64,000 bases of DNA from Nocardia rosealba (GTDB taxonomy: Bacteria; Actinomycetota; Actinomycetes; Mycobacteriales; Mycobacteriaceae). The DNA lies in assembly GCF_020216065.1 (NCBI RefSeq), contig NZ_JAIWNA010000002.1, forward strand, positions 558,001-622,000, written 5' to 3'. Below, piece after piece: positions 29,600 to 38,254 of this stretch. Position numbers and translations under genes: made by a program. The notes below the pieces were generated by a model, which did not search any database, was not told the DNA's origin, and saw only the letters and a program-made list of their open reading frames with translations. Each line of letters starts with the position of its first letter. Within the stretch, counting starts at the first letter, position 1.

Positions 29600-29684
29600 T
29601 GGTTTCCGGGGCGGGGCCGGTGCCGGGTTCGTGTCGTACCCCGGCGCTACCGTTGGCGCACAACCCGAGTCGAGGAGGGTGACG

Positions 29685-30056
29685 ATGACCGACAGTATCG
29701 AGGGTGCCAGGGAACGGGCGAGGCGCCCGGAGGATCTGAGCAGACTGGTGGTCGAACGGTTGAACGCCGGCGATGTGGACGGCCTGGTCGAGCTCTACGA
29801 GAGCGACGCGGTGCTCGCGTTGCCCGACGGTGTGGTCGCCACCGGGGTCGAGGAGATCAGGGCCGCCTACGCCCGGCTCGTCGCCGACCGCCCGGTGTTC
29901 CAGCCGGGCCCGCAGGCACCGGCATTACGCGCGGGCGATCTCGCGCTCACGTCCTCCCGCCTGCCCGGCGGTACCGGGGCGACCGTCGAAGTGGCCCGTA
30001 GACAGCCCGACGGGACGTGGCGCTGGATCCTCGATCAACCCAACGTACTCGGATGA
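29685..30056 (+). CDS. SnoaL-like/NTF2-fold domain protein
   Basis: The 123-residue protein starts at ATG 29685 with GAGGAGG six bases upstream. It has the beginning of an NTF2-fold domain (LVVERLNAGDVDGLVELYES, then AVLALPDGVVATGVEEIRAA), a middle strand region (GDLALTSSRLP) and the last strands (ATVEVARRQPDGTWRWILDQ), as in YybH/DUF4440 proteins. These are ketosteroid-isomerase-like proteins of varied or unknown function. Single gene, convergent with a lipoprotein gene. Confidence 0.8.
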   Translation: MTDSIEGARERARRPEDLSRLVVERLNAGDVDGLVELYESDAVLALPDGVVATGVEEIRAAYARLVADRPVFQPGPQAPALRAGDLALTSSRLPGGTGATVEVARRQPDGTWRWILDQPNVLG

Positions 30057-30083
30057 GCATGGCGCACAACGGTTTCCGATGCG

Positions 30084-30425
30084 TCAGTTCTGGTTCAGGC
30101 CGGTGGAGAGCACGACGACGACCTTCTGGTCGGTGACCTCGCTGACGCGCACGTCCATCCCTTGCGCGGGCTGTGATTCCCCGGCGGGCACGGTCACTTC
30201 CTGACCGCCGATGCGCAGGGTGACGATGTTGCCGTTCACGGCGACGAGTTCGGCGTCGATGCCGAGTACCGACGCCTTGGCGTTCACGCCTCGGTCGAAG
30301 GTCACGGTGCAACCGCTGACGGTGCATTCGGAGGTGGTTCCTGGCCCGGTGACGGTACAGGCGGTGGCGGAGAGGGGGAGCAGCAGGGCGAACGCGAGGA
30401 GCGTGATCCGCCGTCGAACAGACAT
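30084..30425 (-). CDS. Putative lipoprotein
   Basis: From ATG 30425 the product has 113 residues. Three Arg are followed by a hydrophobic helix (ITLLAFALLLPLSA) and the lipobox SATAC with Cys23. The mature part has a CTVTGPG, then a Cys-rich segment (ECTVSGCTVTF), and a beta-rich region with VVVVLS at the end. The fold is unknown. It is convergent with the NTF2-like gene, 28 nt between the stops. Likely anchored on the outer face of the membrane. Confidence 0.7.
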   Translation of the reverse strand: MSVRRRITLLAFALLLPLSATACTVTGPGTTSECTVSGCTVTFDRGVNAKASVLGIDAELVAVNGNIVTLRIGGQEVTVPAGESQPAQGMDVRVSEVTDQKVVVVLSTGLNQN

Positions 30426-30546
30426 GCGATGAGTGTAATCGGGATTCGAACCGGCAACGGATCGGTCTCGTCGGGTTGGTCCGTGATCTCGGCGGGGTAG
30501 TTCTTGACCGAGAGGTAGCCAGGCATCGCAGGCGGAGGTGCGACAC

Positions 30547-31239
30547 ATGGACATGAGCGCGATGACGACGGCGAGTCGCTGGTGGTGGCGGCCGGGGTGG
30601 ACCCCGGGCCGTTCCTTCTACGACTGGCAGGTGATGCCGACGCAGCCCGTCGCCGACAAGCTCGTGGAGATCTTCGCCCCTACTGTGGCGCGGGTGCCCG
30701 GCCTCGAACAAGTCGACGCGCCGCGTCTGCGGGTGGAAGTGCAGGGTGTGGGCTTCGTCGACGGGGTGAAGGGCGTCGATCTGGCCCGTCTGGTCGAGGG
30801 TTCGCGCATCCTGCTCGCCGAGCACGCGCCGTTTCCCATCACCTTCGGCCCGCCGGTGGTCGCCGCCGACGGGGTGCGATTACCCATCGCGTTACCCGAG
30901 GAGTTGCTGCGCGTCCGTGAGGATCTCACCCGCGCGTTGACCGATGTCTGGATCCGCGAGCGCGTGCCCGAATTCGGTGAGCCGTTGCTCCCGTACCTGG
31001 CGCTGGCCTACACGAAGACACCGGTGCCGGTGGGCGAGATCGAGGCCGCGCTCGCCGCCGACGGATTCGCCGACTTCACCCTCGACGACACGGTGTCGTC
31101 GCTGTCGCTGGTCGAGTTGGTGTGTGAGAACGGTCGATACGACTGGTCGGAAGTGGTGTCCGCCGAGTTGCTGCGCGACCCGCATCCGCTGCTCGAACGC
31201 CTCGGTGCGGGAACCGCGCTGGCCGGTTCGCCCCGCTAG
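30547..31239 (+). CDS. 2H-phosphoesterase-like (2'-5' RNA ligase family) protein with degenerate motifs
   Basis: GGAGG seven bases before ATG 30547 defines a 230-residue protein. Its length and layout follow the 2'-5' RNA ligase/2H family. The first HxTx site is replaced by LRVEVQGVGFVD (family normally LHLTLQGVGF), and the second by PYLALAYTKTP (normally PHVTIAY). The C-terminal VSSLSLVEL strand is retained. Both catalytic His residues seem lost, so it is probably not an active RNA ligase or cyclic phosphodiesterase and may bind nucleotide only. It converges by four bases with the operon end at 31236. Confidence 0.65.
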   Translation: MDMSAMTTASRWWWRPGWTPGRSFYDWQVMPTQPVADKLVEIFAPTVARVPGLEQVDAPRLRVEVQGVGFVDGVKGVDLARLVEGSRILLAEHAPFPITFGPPVVAADGVRLPIALPEELLRVREDLTRALTDVWIRERVPEFGEPLLPYLALAYTKTPVPVGEIEAALAADGFADFTLDDTVSSLSLVELVCENGRYDWSEVVSAELLRDPHPLLERLGAGTALAGSPR

Positions 31240-31382
31240 TCCTCGGTCGGCCTGACGTCGGGTGGCGTCAGGCGGACGACACCGGCGTCGAGGTCGAGAT
31301 CGAGGTGGGGTTCGCGTGCCTGGCCGTCGCTGTCACCGCTGCCTTCGTGCTGCAGCTTCTTGCCAGGAAACATTTCACCCAT
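31236..31382 (-). CDS. Small DUF6191-like protein, last gene of the beta-lactone-type operon
   Basis: A 48-codon frame from ATG 31382 overlaps the MMPL stop by eight bases. It reads MGEMFPGKKLQHEG, then a charged stretch and DLDLDAGVVRLTPPDV. The pattern MFxPGxxx followed by DLDxGVVxxxPPD fits short actinobacterial DUF6191 proteins. An upstream in-frame GTG is possible. Role unknown; position suggests co-expression with the exporter. Confidence 0.55.
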   Translation of the reverse strand: MGEMFPGKKLQHEGSGDSDGQAREPHLDLDLDAGVVRLTPPDVRPTED

Positions 31383-33456
31383 GATGCCCACGCCCCCACG
31401 ATAGTCGCGGTAACCACCAGTTCGCCGGTCCCATGAGCTGGACCAGGGCGGGAACCAGCAGCATGCGCACCAGGGTGGCATCGAGGATCAGGGCGATGAT
31501 CATGCCGATGCCGAGCAGCCGCATGGGCGTGAGGGGTGACAGCGCGAACGCGCCGGTGACCAGAACCAGCAGCACGGCGGCGGCGGTGATGACCCGGGCC
31601 GTCCGCACGGTCCCGACGCGCACCGCCGTCGCCGTGTCCGCGCCCGCACGGTGGGCCTCGGCCATTCGCGACAGCAGGAACACCTCGTAATCGGTGGACA
31701 ACCCGAAAACCACCGCGATGATGAGCACCGTCATGCCTGCCGGGAGCGGTCCGTGGCTGATGCCGAGCAGGCTCGCACCGTGACCGCCGACGAAGATCCA
31801 GGTGAGCACCCCGAAGGTGGCGGCCAGGCTGAGAAACGCCATGGCCACGGCTTTGAGCGGCAGGACCACCGAGCGGAACGCCACGGTGAGCAGCACCATC
31901 GTGACCAGCACCATCACGGCGATCATCAGCGGCAGCCGGTCCAGCGTCGCGTCCACGCTGTCGAGGGTGGCCGCGGTGTCACCGCCCACCTCGACCGTGG
32001 TGGCACCCGGTGCGGGTAGTGCGCGGATGGCGCGGACGGCGGCGGTGGCCTGCTCGCTGCGGTCGGCGTGGGTGAGGAAGACGTGCAGGACGACGAAGTC
32101 GTCGTCGCGTCCCACCTGGACGACATCGTCGACACCCGCAACGTCACCGATCGCGTCGAGCACGCCCGACACGGCCGCCGATTGCGGTGGGCCGTCGAGA
32201 CCGCGCAGCAGCACCGTCGCCCCGCTCGCGGCCGCGGGGAACTGAGCGGTGAGCTCATCGACCGTGTGGCGCATCGGACTGTCGGCGGGCAACGCGCGGT
32301 GGTCGATCTCGCCGAGTCGGATACCGGCCAGCGGTGCGGCGAGGACGAGCAGGACCGCGCCGACGGCGATCGTCACCGTTCCCGGCCTGCGCAGCACCGC
32401 GTCGACCACCCGGCCCCAGAAGTGTTCGGTGCGTGTGGTCGGTTTCGCGCGTCCGATGCGGGCGCCGAAAAGCACGAGCAATGCCGGCAGCACCGTGAGC
32501 GACAGGCCCGCCGCCAACGCGACGGCCGCCACCGCGCCGATACCGAGTGAGCGGAGCACGGCCTGCGGGAAGACGAAGGTGCCCGCGAACGCGCAGATCA
32601 GCAGCGCCGCCGACACGGCGACCGTGCGCCCGGCACTGGCCATCGTCCGGTCGACCGCGCCGCCGATATCCCCGCCCGCACCGTATTCCTCCCGGAACCG
32701 GTTCACCAGGAACAGCCCGTAGTCGATGGCCATGCCGAGCCCCAGCAGGGACGCGATATTGACCGCGAAGGTGGTGACCTCGGTGACCTCGGTCAGCAAC
32801 CGGATGGCGCCGAGCGCACCACCGACGGCGAGCATGCCGACCACCACCGGCAACGCGCCCGCCGCGATGCCCCCGAACACCAGGACGAGAACCAGCAGTG
32901 TCAACGGCAGCGAAATCGACTCGGCCACAACGAGATCACGCTGGGACCGGTCGATGATCTCGGCATTGAGGGCGCTGTAGCCCGACAGCCGGGTTTCGAC
33001 ACCGGGCACGCGCAGCGCCTCGGCGACGGCGGGATACGCGGCGATGCGGGCGGTGTCGTCACCGGCGGTGTACACCACGGCCACCGCGTGCCTGCGGTCC
33101 TCGGACACCAGGAAGTTCTTGCGCGGCACCACCGCCGACCAGTAACTCTCCACGGGCCGGGCGAGCAGCGCCGGGTCGACGCGGTCGAGGGCGGCGCGCA
33201 CCTGCGGGCCGATCTCGTCGATCGTGCGACCCTCGGGTGCGGTGTAGAGCGCGACCACGTCGGGGCTCTGCGGGCCGAGCTGTTCGGTGACGAAGCGGTC
33301 GACCAAGGCGGATTCACTGCCGCCGTCGACGAACCCGCCCGCGCTGAGGCGTTCGGTCACCGTCGCACCGTATGCGGCGCACAACCCGATGAACACCACG
33401 ACCACGGCGAGGACGGTGCGCGGCCGGGCCGTGACGAACCGGGCGAGTGTGGTCAC
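31375..33456 (-). CDS. MMPL/RND-family lipid exporter
   Basis: The 693-residue protein (GTG 33456) has the twelve-helix MMPL layout: helix 1 at about 13-32, a periplasmic domain (about 33-170), helices 2-6, a second periplasmic domain (about 390-510) and helices 7-12. The helix 4 region (ASLLGLGMAIDYGLFLVNRF) and its partner (FGLSTDYEVFLLSRM) carry the Asp-Tyr pairs that relay protons in MmpL transporters. These proteins export mycolates, glycolipids and other lipids. The start overlaps the acyltransferase stop (GTGA), so exporter and acyltransferase are translationally coupled, indicating export of the pathway product. Confidence 0.93.
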   Translation of the reverse strand: MTTLARFVTARPRTVLAVVVVFIGLCAAYGATVTERLSAGGFVDGGSESALVDRFVTEQLGPQSPDVVALYTAPEGRTIDEIGPQVRAALDRVDPALLARPVESYWSAVVPRKNFLVSEDRRHAVAVVYTAGDDTARIAAYPAVAEALRVPGVETRLSGYSALNAEIIDRSQRDLVVAESISLPLTLLVLVLVFGGIAAGALPVVVGMLAVGGALGAIRLLTEVTEVTTFAVNIASLLGLGMAIDYGLFLVNRFREEYGAGGDIGGAVDRTMASAGRTVAVSAALLICAFAGTFVFPQAVLRSLGIGAVAAVALAAGLSLTVLPALLVLFGARIGRAKPTTRTEHFWGRVVDAVLRRPGTVTIAVGAVLLVLAAPLAGIRLGEIDHRALPADSPMRHTVDELTAQFPAAASGATVLLRGLDGPPQSAAVSGVLDAIGDVAGVDDVVQVGRDDDFVVLHVFLTHADRSEQATAAVRAIRALPAPGATTVEVGGDTAATLDSVDATLDRLPLMIAVMVLVTMVLLTVAFRSVVLPLKAVAMAFLSLAATFGVLTWIFVGGHGASLLGISHGPLPAGMTVLIIAVVFGLSTDYEVFLLSRMAEAHRAGADTATAVRVGTVRTARVITAAAVLLVLVTGAFALSPLTPMRLLGIGMIIALILDATLVRMLLVPALVQLMGPANWWLPRLSWGRGHHG

Positions 33457-34649
33457 CGCGCCGAATCCACCACGGGTAGTTCGGCTTCCAACATCGTGAC
33501 GATCCGGTCGAGCAGGGCTTCGAGCCGTGCTTCGATTCCGGCGCCGTTGCGGGCCGACACGGTGAGCTCGGTGTGGCCGTCGAATTCGGTGAGGCCGAAC
33601 AGCAACGGCATGGCGACGCTGTGCTGGGGGAGCACGAACAGTCCGGTGGGCCGGAAGCCGGGGACCGCGAGGTCGTCGGAGGTGAATCGGCCCATGTGGG
33701 AGACGGTCGCCGAGGCCAGGTTGCGGCCCAGCCGCGCGCCGAGCCAGTTCGTCGTCCGCAGCACACCCCGATTGACCGGGTCAGGGACCAGGGTGATGCG
33801 GGTATTGGCCAGCTGATTCAGTTCCCGCCGCTGCGCGAGCCCGGCTTTGATGTCGTCTTTGATCTGCGTCCAGTCCTGGCCCGGTGCGATGTCGAGGAAC
33901 AGCGGCAGCGCGAGGTTGGCGGTCGAGCGCAGCGCCGGATCGTGACGGCGCAGGTCGACGGGCATCATGATCCGCGAAGTTCCCGGAGTTTCGGCGGCCA
34001 GCAGGGCGCAGACGCGTGCCAGCGCACCGGGTCCGGCGGCCTGCACGCGCCGGTGCCGCAACAGATGCCGGGCGGTGCCGCGCCGCTGCCTGCCGCGCCC
34101 CACCGCGCTGCGGTAGCGCGGAATCATCGGGGTCGGCTTGCCCGGCGCACCGACCCGATCGACGAGTTGCTGATCGGCCACCGGGGCCGGCTGGGGTACA
34201 GGGTCGTCGCCACGCAGCGCGCGCAGCACATTGGTCGCCCACAGCACCATGCCCATACCGTCCATCACGCCGTGGAAGACGCGGAATACCAGGGTCGGTG
34301 TATTTGCGGTGAGCAGCAGGACCTCGACGGTGGCATCCGCGGTCGGCCCGATATCGCCGGTGAGGACCGGATCGGATTCCAATGCGGGATAACCGAATTC
34401 GTGGCCATCCACCACCCGGACGGCGGGGACGATGCCGCTGTCCACCCAGATGTCGCCCTGCCTGCGCAGCCGCGCGCCCGGTGTGACTTCGGCCGCCGCG
34501 GCAACCGCGGTGCGCAACCGCTGCGGGTCGATCGCGCCCACACCCGGCACGACGAGCTGCATGAGGAAGGGCGGGGCGAGGGTGCGCATGGGGAAGTACA
34601 TGCGTTCGGTGGTCGTCACGGGCCGACGGAAGACGGTGTCGCCGTTCAT
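33453..34649 (-). CDS. Condensation-fold acyltransferase (PapA/wax-ester-synthase-like)
   Basis: From ATG 34649 the product has 398 residues. It carries the two-lobed CoA-dependent acyltransferase/condensation fold. The N-terminal segment TTERMYFPMRT resembles PapA and alcohol-acyltransferase starts. The HHxxxDG active site reads FHGVMDGMG, keeping the catalytic second His and the Asp. The later DFGWG-type motif is not obvious (region near FLDIAPGQDW). It sits between an OleD-like reductase (17 nt upstream) and the MMPL exporter (four-base overlap). Likely role: esterification of a hydroxyl of the lipid product, or transfer from a thioester. Substrate is inferred only from context. Confidence 0.75.
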   Translation of the reverse strand: MNGDTVFRRPVTTTERMYFPMRTLAPPFLMQLVVPGVGAIDPQRLRTAVAAAAEVTPGARLRRQGDIWVDSGIVPAVRVVDGHEFGYPALESDPVLTGDIGPTADATVEVLLLTANTPTLVFRVFHGVMDGMGMVLWATNVLRALRGDDPVPQPAPVADQQLVDRVGAPGKPTPMIPRYRSAVGRGRQRRGTARHLLRHRRVQAAGPGALARVCALLAAETPGTSRIMMPVDLRRHDPALRSTANLALPLFLDIAPGQDWTQIKDDIKAGLAQRRELNQLANTRITLVPDPVNRGVLRTTNWLGARLGRNLASATVSHMGRFTSDDLAVPGFRPTGLFVLPQHSVAMPLLFGLTEFDGHTELTVSARNGAGIEARLEALLDRIVTMLEAELPVVDSAR

Positions 34650-34666
34650 GATTGCCTCTCGGAGTG

Positions 34667-35710
34667 TTACCGCAGGTGCCCGGCGAGCGACTCGATGCCG
34701 CCCTGGGCCTCGAGCCAGACCAAGAAGGTGGACAGGCCTGTGTCGCGGTCGACGACGGGGTGGTAGCCCAGGTCGGCGCGGGCCGCGCCGGTGTCGTAGG
34801 TGGCGGTGCGGGTCATCAGGGCGACGGCGTAGCGCGACAGCGGCGGCGACCAGCGCCGTGCCACGGCCGGAATCCGCCACACCGCCTCGATGGCCGCGAC
34901 AACGGCGGCGAGGACACGCGGATTCGGCCTGCGCGTCGGCCGCTGGAGGCCGAGCCCCTCGGCGACCTCGCCGAGAAACCCCCACACATCGGTCTTCTCG
35001 GCATCGGCGATGAAATACGCCTTGCCACCGATGTTCTGGGCACTCAGCGCGAGCAGGCAGGCGTGGACGATGTTGTCCACGTGGCACAGCGACGCCTCGA
35101 TTGTCCGGCCGTACGACAGGTCGGGCAGGGCGCCGTCGGCAGTGCGGGCGAGCAACCGCACGATCGGGCCCGACCGGTCACCGGCACCCCAGATCGCGCG
35201 CGGACGCAACGCCACGGTGCTGAATTCGGTGGTGTTCGCGGCGAGCACGGCCTGTTCGGCCGTCGCCTTGGTCTCGGAATAGTGATTGAGGTAGCGGCGC
35301 GGATAGGGCAGCGATTCGTCGACGTCGATCTGGTCGCCGCCGTCACGGTCCATCAGGGCACTGGGGCTGGAGATGAACACGAATCGGTGTGCACCGCCGC
35401 GACGGGCGGCCTCGAGCAGCAGTTCGGTGGCGCGCACGTTCTCCACCCAGAACTGGGCCCGGGTGCCGCGTTCGTCGACGCGGGCCGCGCTGTGGATCAC
35501 CGCGTCCACCCCGTCGGCGGCGCGGCGCAGCGAGTCGGCGTCGGTCAGGTCGCCTTCGACGATCGTGACGGCCGCGCGTGCGGTGCCGAGGTCGTCGAGC
35601 ACGCTGGTGCGCCGCACCAGGATCGACACGTCGTGTGTGCCGTCGGCCACCAGGGCGCGCACGATGGCGCCGCCGAGGAATCCGGACGCGCCGGTGACGA
35701 GGATCTTCAT
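34667..35710 (-). CDS. NAD(P)-dependent 3-beta-HSD-like reductase (OleD/NltD/LstD-like)
   Basis: The 347-residue protein starts at ATG 35710, overlapping the ligase stop (ATGA). It is an extended SDR: TGASGFLGGAIVRAL at 6-20, HSAARV, a catalytic Ser (FISSPSA) and YSETK-type active site (NHYSETKATAE), with C-terminal family segments IEASLCHVDNIVHACLLAL. This is the 3-beta-hydroxysteroid dehydrogenase group to which OleD (olefin), NltD and LstD belong. OleD reduces the beta-keto acid from the head-to-head condensation to a beta-hydroxy acid. The neighbouring OleA/OleC-like genes support that role here. Confidence 0.82.
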   Translation of the reverse strand: MKILVTGASGFLGGAIVRALVADGTHDVSILVRRTSVLDDLGTARAAVTIVEGDLTDADSLRRAADGVDAVIHSAARVDERGTRAQFWVENVRATELLLEAARRGGAHRFVFISSPSALMDRDGGDQIDVDESLPYPRRYLNHYSETKATAEQAVLAANTTEFSTVALRPRAIWGAGDRSGPIVRLLARTADGALPDLSYGRTIEASLCHVDNIVHACLLALSAQNIGGKAYFIADAEKTDVWGFLGEVAEGLGLQRPTRRPNPRVLAAVVAAIEAVWRIPAVARRWSPPLSRYAVALMTRTATYDTGAARADLGYHPVVDRDTGLSTFLVWLEAQGGIESLAGHLR

Positions 35711-37353
35711 GAGTTCAGCTTCTTCGTTGCCCAACGGGCGAGTTCTTCGCGGCCGATCTTGGCGTTGTGCCGGATGTCGACCGGGAAACCGGGGTGGATG
35801 AGGAAATCGGTGATCGGTACGGCGGTGTCGAACGCGGCGGCACGGTCGCGCAGGCGCAGGTCGACGGCCACCGCATCGGCACCCGGCTCCAGTTCTACAC
35901 ACAGCACCGGCCGGTGCGCACCGGGTTGGCCGACACCGACCAGCGCCGTGCGCGAAACGCCACGTACCGCGTTGAAGACCTGCTCGACCTGCACGGTGAA
36001 CATCGGTCCCGCGGCGGTGCTCAACCGCTGACTCTTGCGACCGCAGAACCACACGCGGCCCTGCTCGTCGATCCAGCCCAGGTCACCGGTGCGGTGCCAG
36101 ACGCGGTCACCGTCGTGGATCTTGCCCAGCGCGTTGGCCTCGGCGGGCCAGTAGTAGCGGGTGCTCACATTGGGTCCGGCGACGATGATCTCGCCGATCC
36201 GGTCGGTGGGCTCGGCGTCGGCGAGATTCGCGATCGGGGCGTCGGTGACGGCGACGAGCCGCACCTCGACATCGTCGGTGGGACGTCCGATGCAGGTGCC
36301 CTCACCGTGTGCCGCCCGTTCGACCAGGCCGTCGAGCAATTCCCGCGATTCGATCGTCGTCATCGGCAGCGCCTCGGTGGAACCGTAGCCCGCGAAGATC
36401 TCGACATCGGGACGCAAGACCTCGCGCAGTCCGGCGATGCACCACGCGGGCACCGGCGCACCTCCGGAGAAGATGCTGCCAAGGGTGTCGAGTTCGACCG
36501 GGTGCGACCGCAGGTGGGCGAGCAGCGGGATCAGCACAGCCGGGGACGCGAACATCGTGCGCACCCCGAACTTGGTGATCGCGTCGACCACATGCGCCGG
36601 ATCGGTGGAACCGACCTTGCTGGGAATCAGCGGCGGCAGCACGCACCGGGAGCCGAGCAGCAAGTCGAGCACGCCGACCAGCGGCAGGGTGACCAGCGAG
36701 GACTCCGGCGGCGTGTGGCCGCGGGCGGCGTGCACCTGCTCGACCATGGCGGCGAGATTGCCGTGGGTGAGTTCGACCGCCTTGGCCGGGCCCGTGCTTC
36801 CGGTGGTGAAACCGATGATGAGCAGGTCGTCCTCGGCGGCGGGCGCACGGTCGGGCAGCAGACCCGCCGGAGTGCGGCCCCACGATTGCAGGGTGGGGCC
36901 GCCCCAGAACCAGCGGCGGCCGACCGTCAGGGTGGTGCGCACCCGGCGGAAGCTGCGCGGGAACAGCACTCGCAGCGCGTGTGCCTGCGGGATCCCGATG
37001 AACGCCTCGGCCTCGACCGCGCGCAGGCAGTGCACCATGCGGCGCACACCCATGCCCGGGTCGATCACCACCGGCACCGCACCGATCTTCAACAGCGCGA
37101 ACAGGATCGCGTACAGCTCCGGGCTCGGCAGCACCAGCACGATGGTGCGGGTGCCGCTGCCGACACCGGAACTGGTCAGGTGTTCGGCGATGGCGTCGGA
37201 CCACCGGTCGAGATCGTGGTAGGTGATCCGCCGATAGTCCGGCATGCCGTCGGCGGTGGTGCCGTCGGGGTAGATCACCGCCGGGCGATCGGGTTCGGTA
37301 CGGGCGAATTCGCGGAAGCGGTCGATCGTGGCCCAGTAGGTCGCGGTGGTCAC
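35707..37353 (-). CDS. AMP-dependent ligase, OleC/NltC-like beta-lactone synthetase candidate
   Basis: The 548-residue protein (GTG 37353, overlapping the previous stop) belongs to the acyl-adenylating superfamily. The P-loop is TTGSTGPAKAVELTHGN, the aromatic/adenine motif is GYGSTEALP, and the hinge Asp is in RTGDLGWID. The C-terminal catalytic Lys lies in RHNAKIGREELARWA. Length and the unusual P-loop ending (PAKAVE instead of PKGV) agree with the OleC group, which closes beta-hydroxy acids to beta-lactones, rather than with CoA ligases. Co-translation with an OleD-like reductase and KAS III pair strengthens this. Assignment as a beta-lactone synthetase is inference from context and family. 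Confidence 0.78.
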   Translation of the reverse strand: MTTATYWATIDRFREFARTEPDRPAVIYPDGTTADGMPDYRRITYHDLDRWSDAIAEHLTSSGVGSGTRTIVLVLPSPELYAILFALLKIGAVPVVIDPGMGVRRMVHCLRAVEAEAFIGIPQAHALRVLFPRSFRRVRTTLTVGRRWFWGGPTLQSWGRTPAGLLPDRAPAAEDDLLIIGFTTGSTGPAKAVELTHGNLAAMVEQVHAARGHTPPESSLVTLPLVGVLDLLLGSRCVLPPLIPSKVGSTDPAHVVDAITKFGVRTMFASPAVLIPLLAHLRSHPVELDTLGSIFSGGAPVPAWCIAGLREVLRPDVEIFAGYGSTEALPMTTIESRELLDGLVERAAHGEGTCIGRPTDDVEVRLVAVTDAPIANLADAEPTDRIGEIIVAGPNVSTRYYWPAEANALGKIHDGDRVWHRTGDLGWIDEQGRVWFCGRKSQRLSTAAGPMFTVQVEQVFNAVRGVSRTALVGVGQPGAHRPVLCVELEPGADAVAVDLRLRDRAAAFDTAVPITDFLIHPGFPVDIRHNAKIGREELARWATKKLNS

Positions 37354-38246
37354 GCGAGGTGCTCCTCGGGCAGCCGGTAGAGGGTCGCCGCGGCCGACGG
37401 ACCGGCGCCGGCACCGACGAACAGGATGTGGGTGAACCCACCGAGCGAGGCATCCTCGGTGGCGCGCGCGTAGGCCAGGGGCAGCGCGGCGGTGTGTGGG
37501 TCGCCGTCGGTGAGATCCGGTGTGCGCACGGCATTCTGGTCCAGGCCGAGGGCGTCGGCCAGGCGCTTGGGGAAGTGCGCGCTCGGGGTGGAGGCGATGA
37601 GTGCGACGCGAGCGTCCGGCGCCTCGGCCAGCGCCGCGCGACCCGCCTCGGCCGCCACCGCCAGCACCCGGTCCTCGAAATCAGGCTCGCGTTCCACCGT
37701 CATGAGGCCGCGGCCGACGGTGCCCATCGTCGCGGTGTCGACGTAGGCCTGTCCGGCCGGTGTGCCGGGTGCGGTGACGGTGTGCACGGGTCCGAAGCCC
37801 TCCGCGCCCTCGACGTGCTCGAGCAGCAACGCGGCACCGGCTGTGGCATAGGGGAATTCGGCATCCGCGCGCGAACGGGTGAGCGAGGGATGGGTGTCGC
37901 CTGCGACGATCAGCACGTGCTCGGTGCCCGTCGCCAGGTTCGCGCCCGCGACCTGCACCGCGTTGACCACGCCGGTCGCACCGTTCATCAGGTCGAAGGA
38001 GAAGGTGCGCGGGTCGTTCTTGCCGTAGTCCAGGCCGATACCCGCGGCCTTCTGGATCATCGCGGCGACGGCGGGTTCCACGGTGTTGGAATCGCGGAAG
38101 ACGCCGGTGTTGATGAGCACACCGACCTGATCGGGCCGGATTCCGGCCTGCTCCAGGCAGTGACGGGCCGCGCGCCCGCTGTGCTCGACGATGCTGTGGG
38201 TGTCGGTCGACCGACTGGTACCGGTGGCTCGGATACGCACGCCCAT
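37350..38246 (-). CDS. KAS III-like partner subunit lacking catalytic Cys (NltB/LstB-like)
   Basis: The 298-residue protein (ATG 38246) has a thiolase fold of KAS III type (VLINTGVFRDSNTVEPAVAA, then FDLMNGATGVVNAVQ). Where KAS III enzymes have the nucleophile Cys (NACAG in the neighbour) it has NGATG, with Ala90 in that place. The usual HisxxN and Asn motifs are also absent. A Glu that serves as base in OleA may be conserved as Glu57 in VEPAV. In nocardiolactone and lipstatin pathways two such subunits form a heterodimer, one with Cys and one with Glu. It starts eight bases after the stop of the Cys-bearing subunit, consistent with a pair. Confidence 0.8.
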   Translation of the reverse strand: MGVRIRATGTSRSTDTHSIVEHSGRAARHCLEQAGIRPDQVGVLINTGVFRDSNTVEPAVAAMIQKAAGIGLDYGKNDPRTFSFDLMNGATGVVNAVQVAGANLATGTEHVLIVAGDTHPSLTRSRADAEFPYATAGAALLLEHVEGAEGFGPVHTVTAPGTPAGQAYVDTATMGTVGRGLMTVEREPDFEDRVLAVAAEAGRAALAEAPDARVALIASTPSAHFPKRLADALGLDQNAVRTPDLTDGDPHTAALPLAYARATEDASLGGFTHILFVGAGAGPSAAATLYRLPEEHLA

Positions 38247-38254
38247 GACGAACC

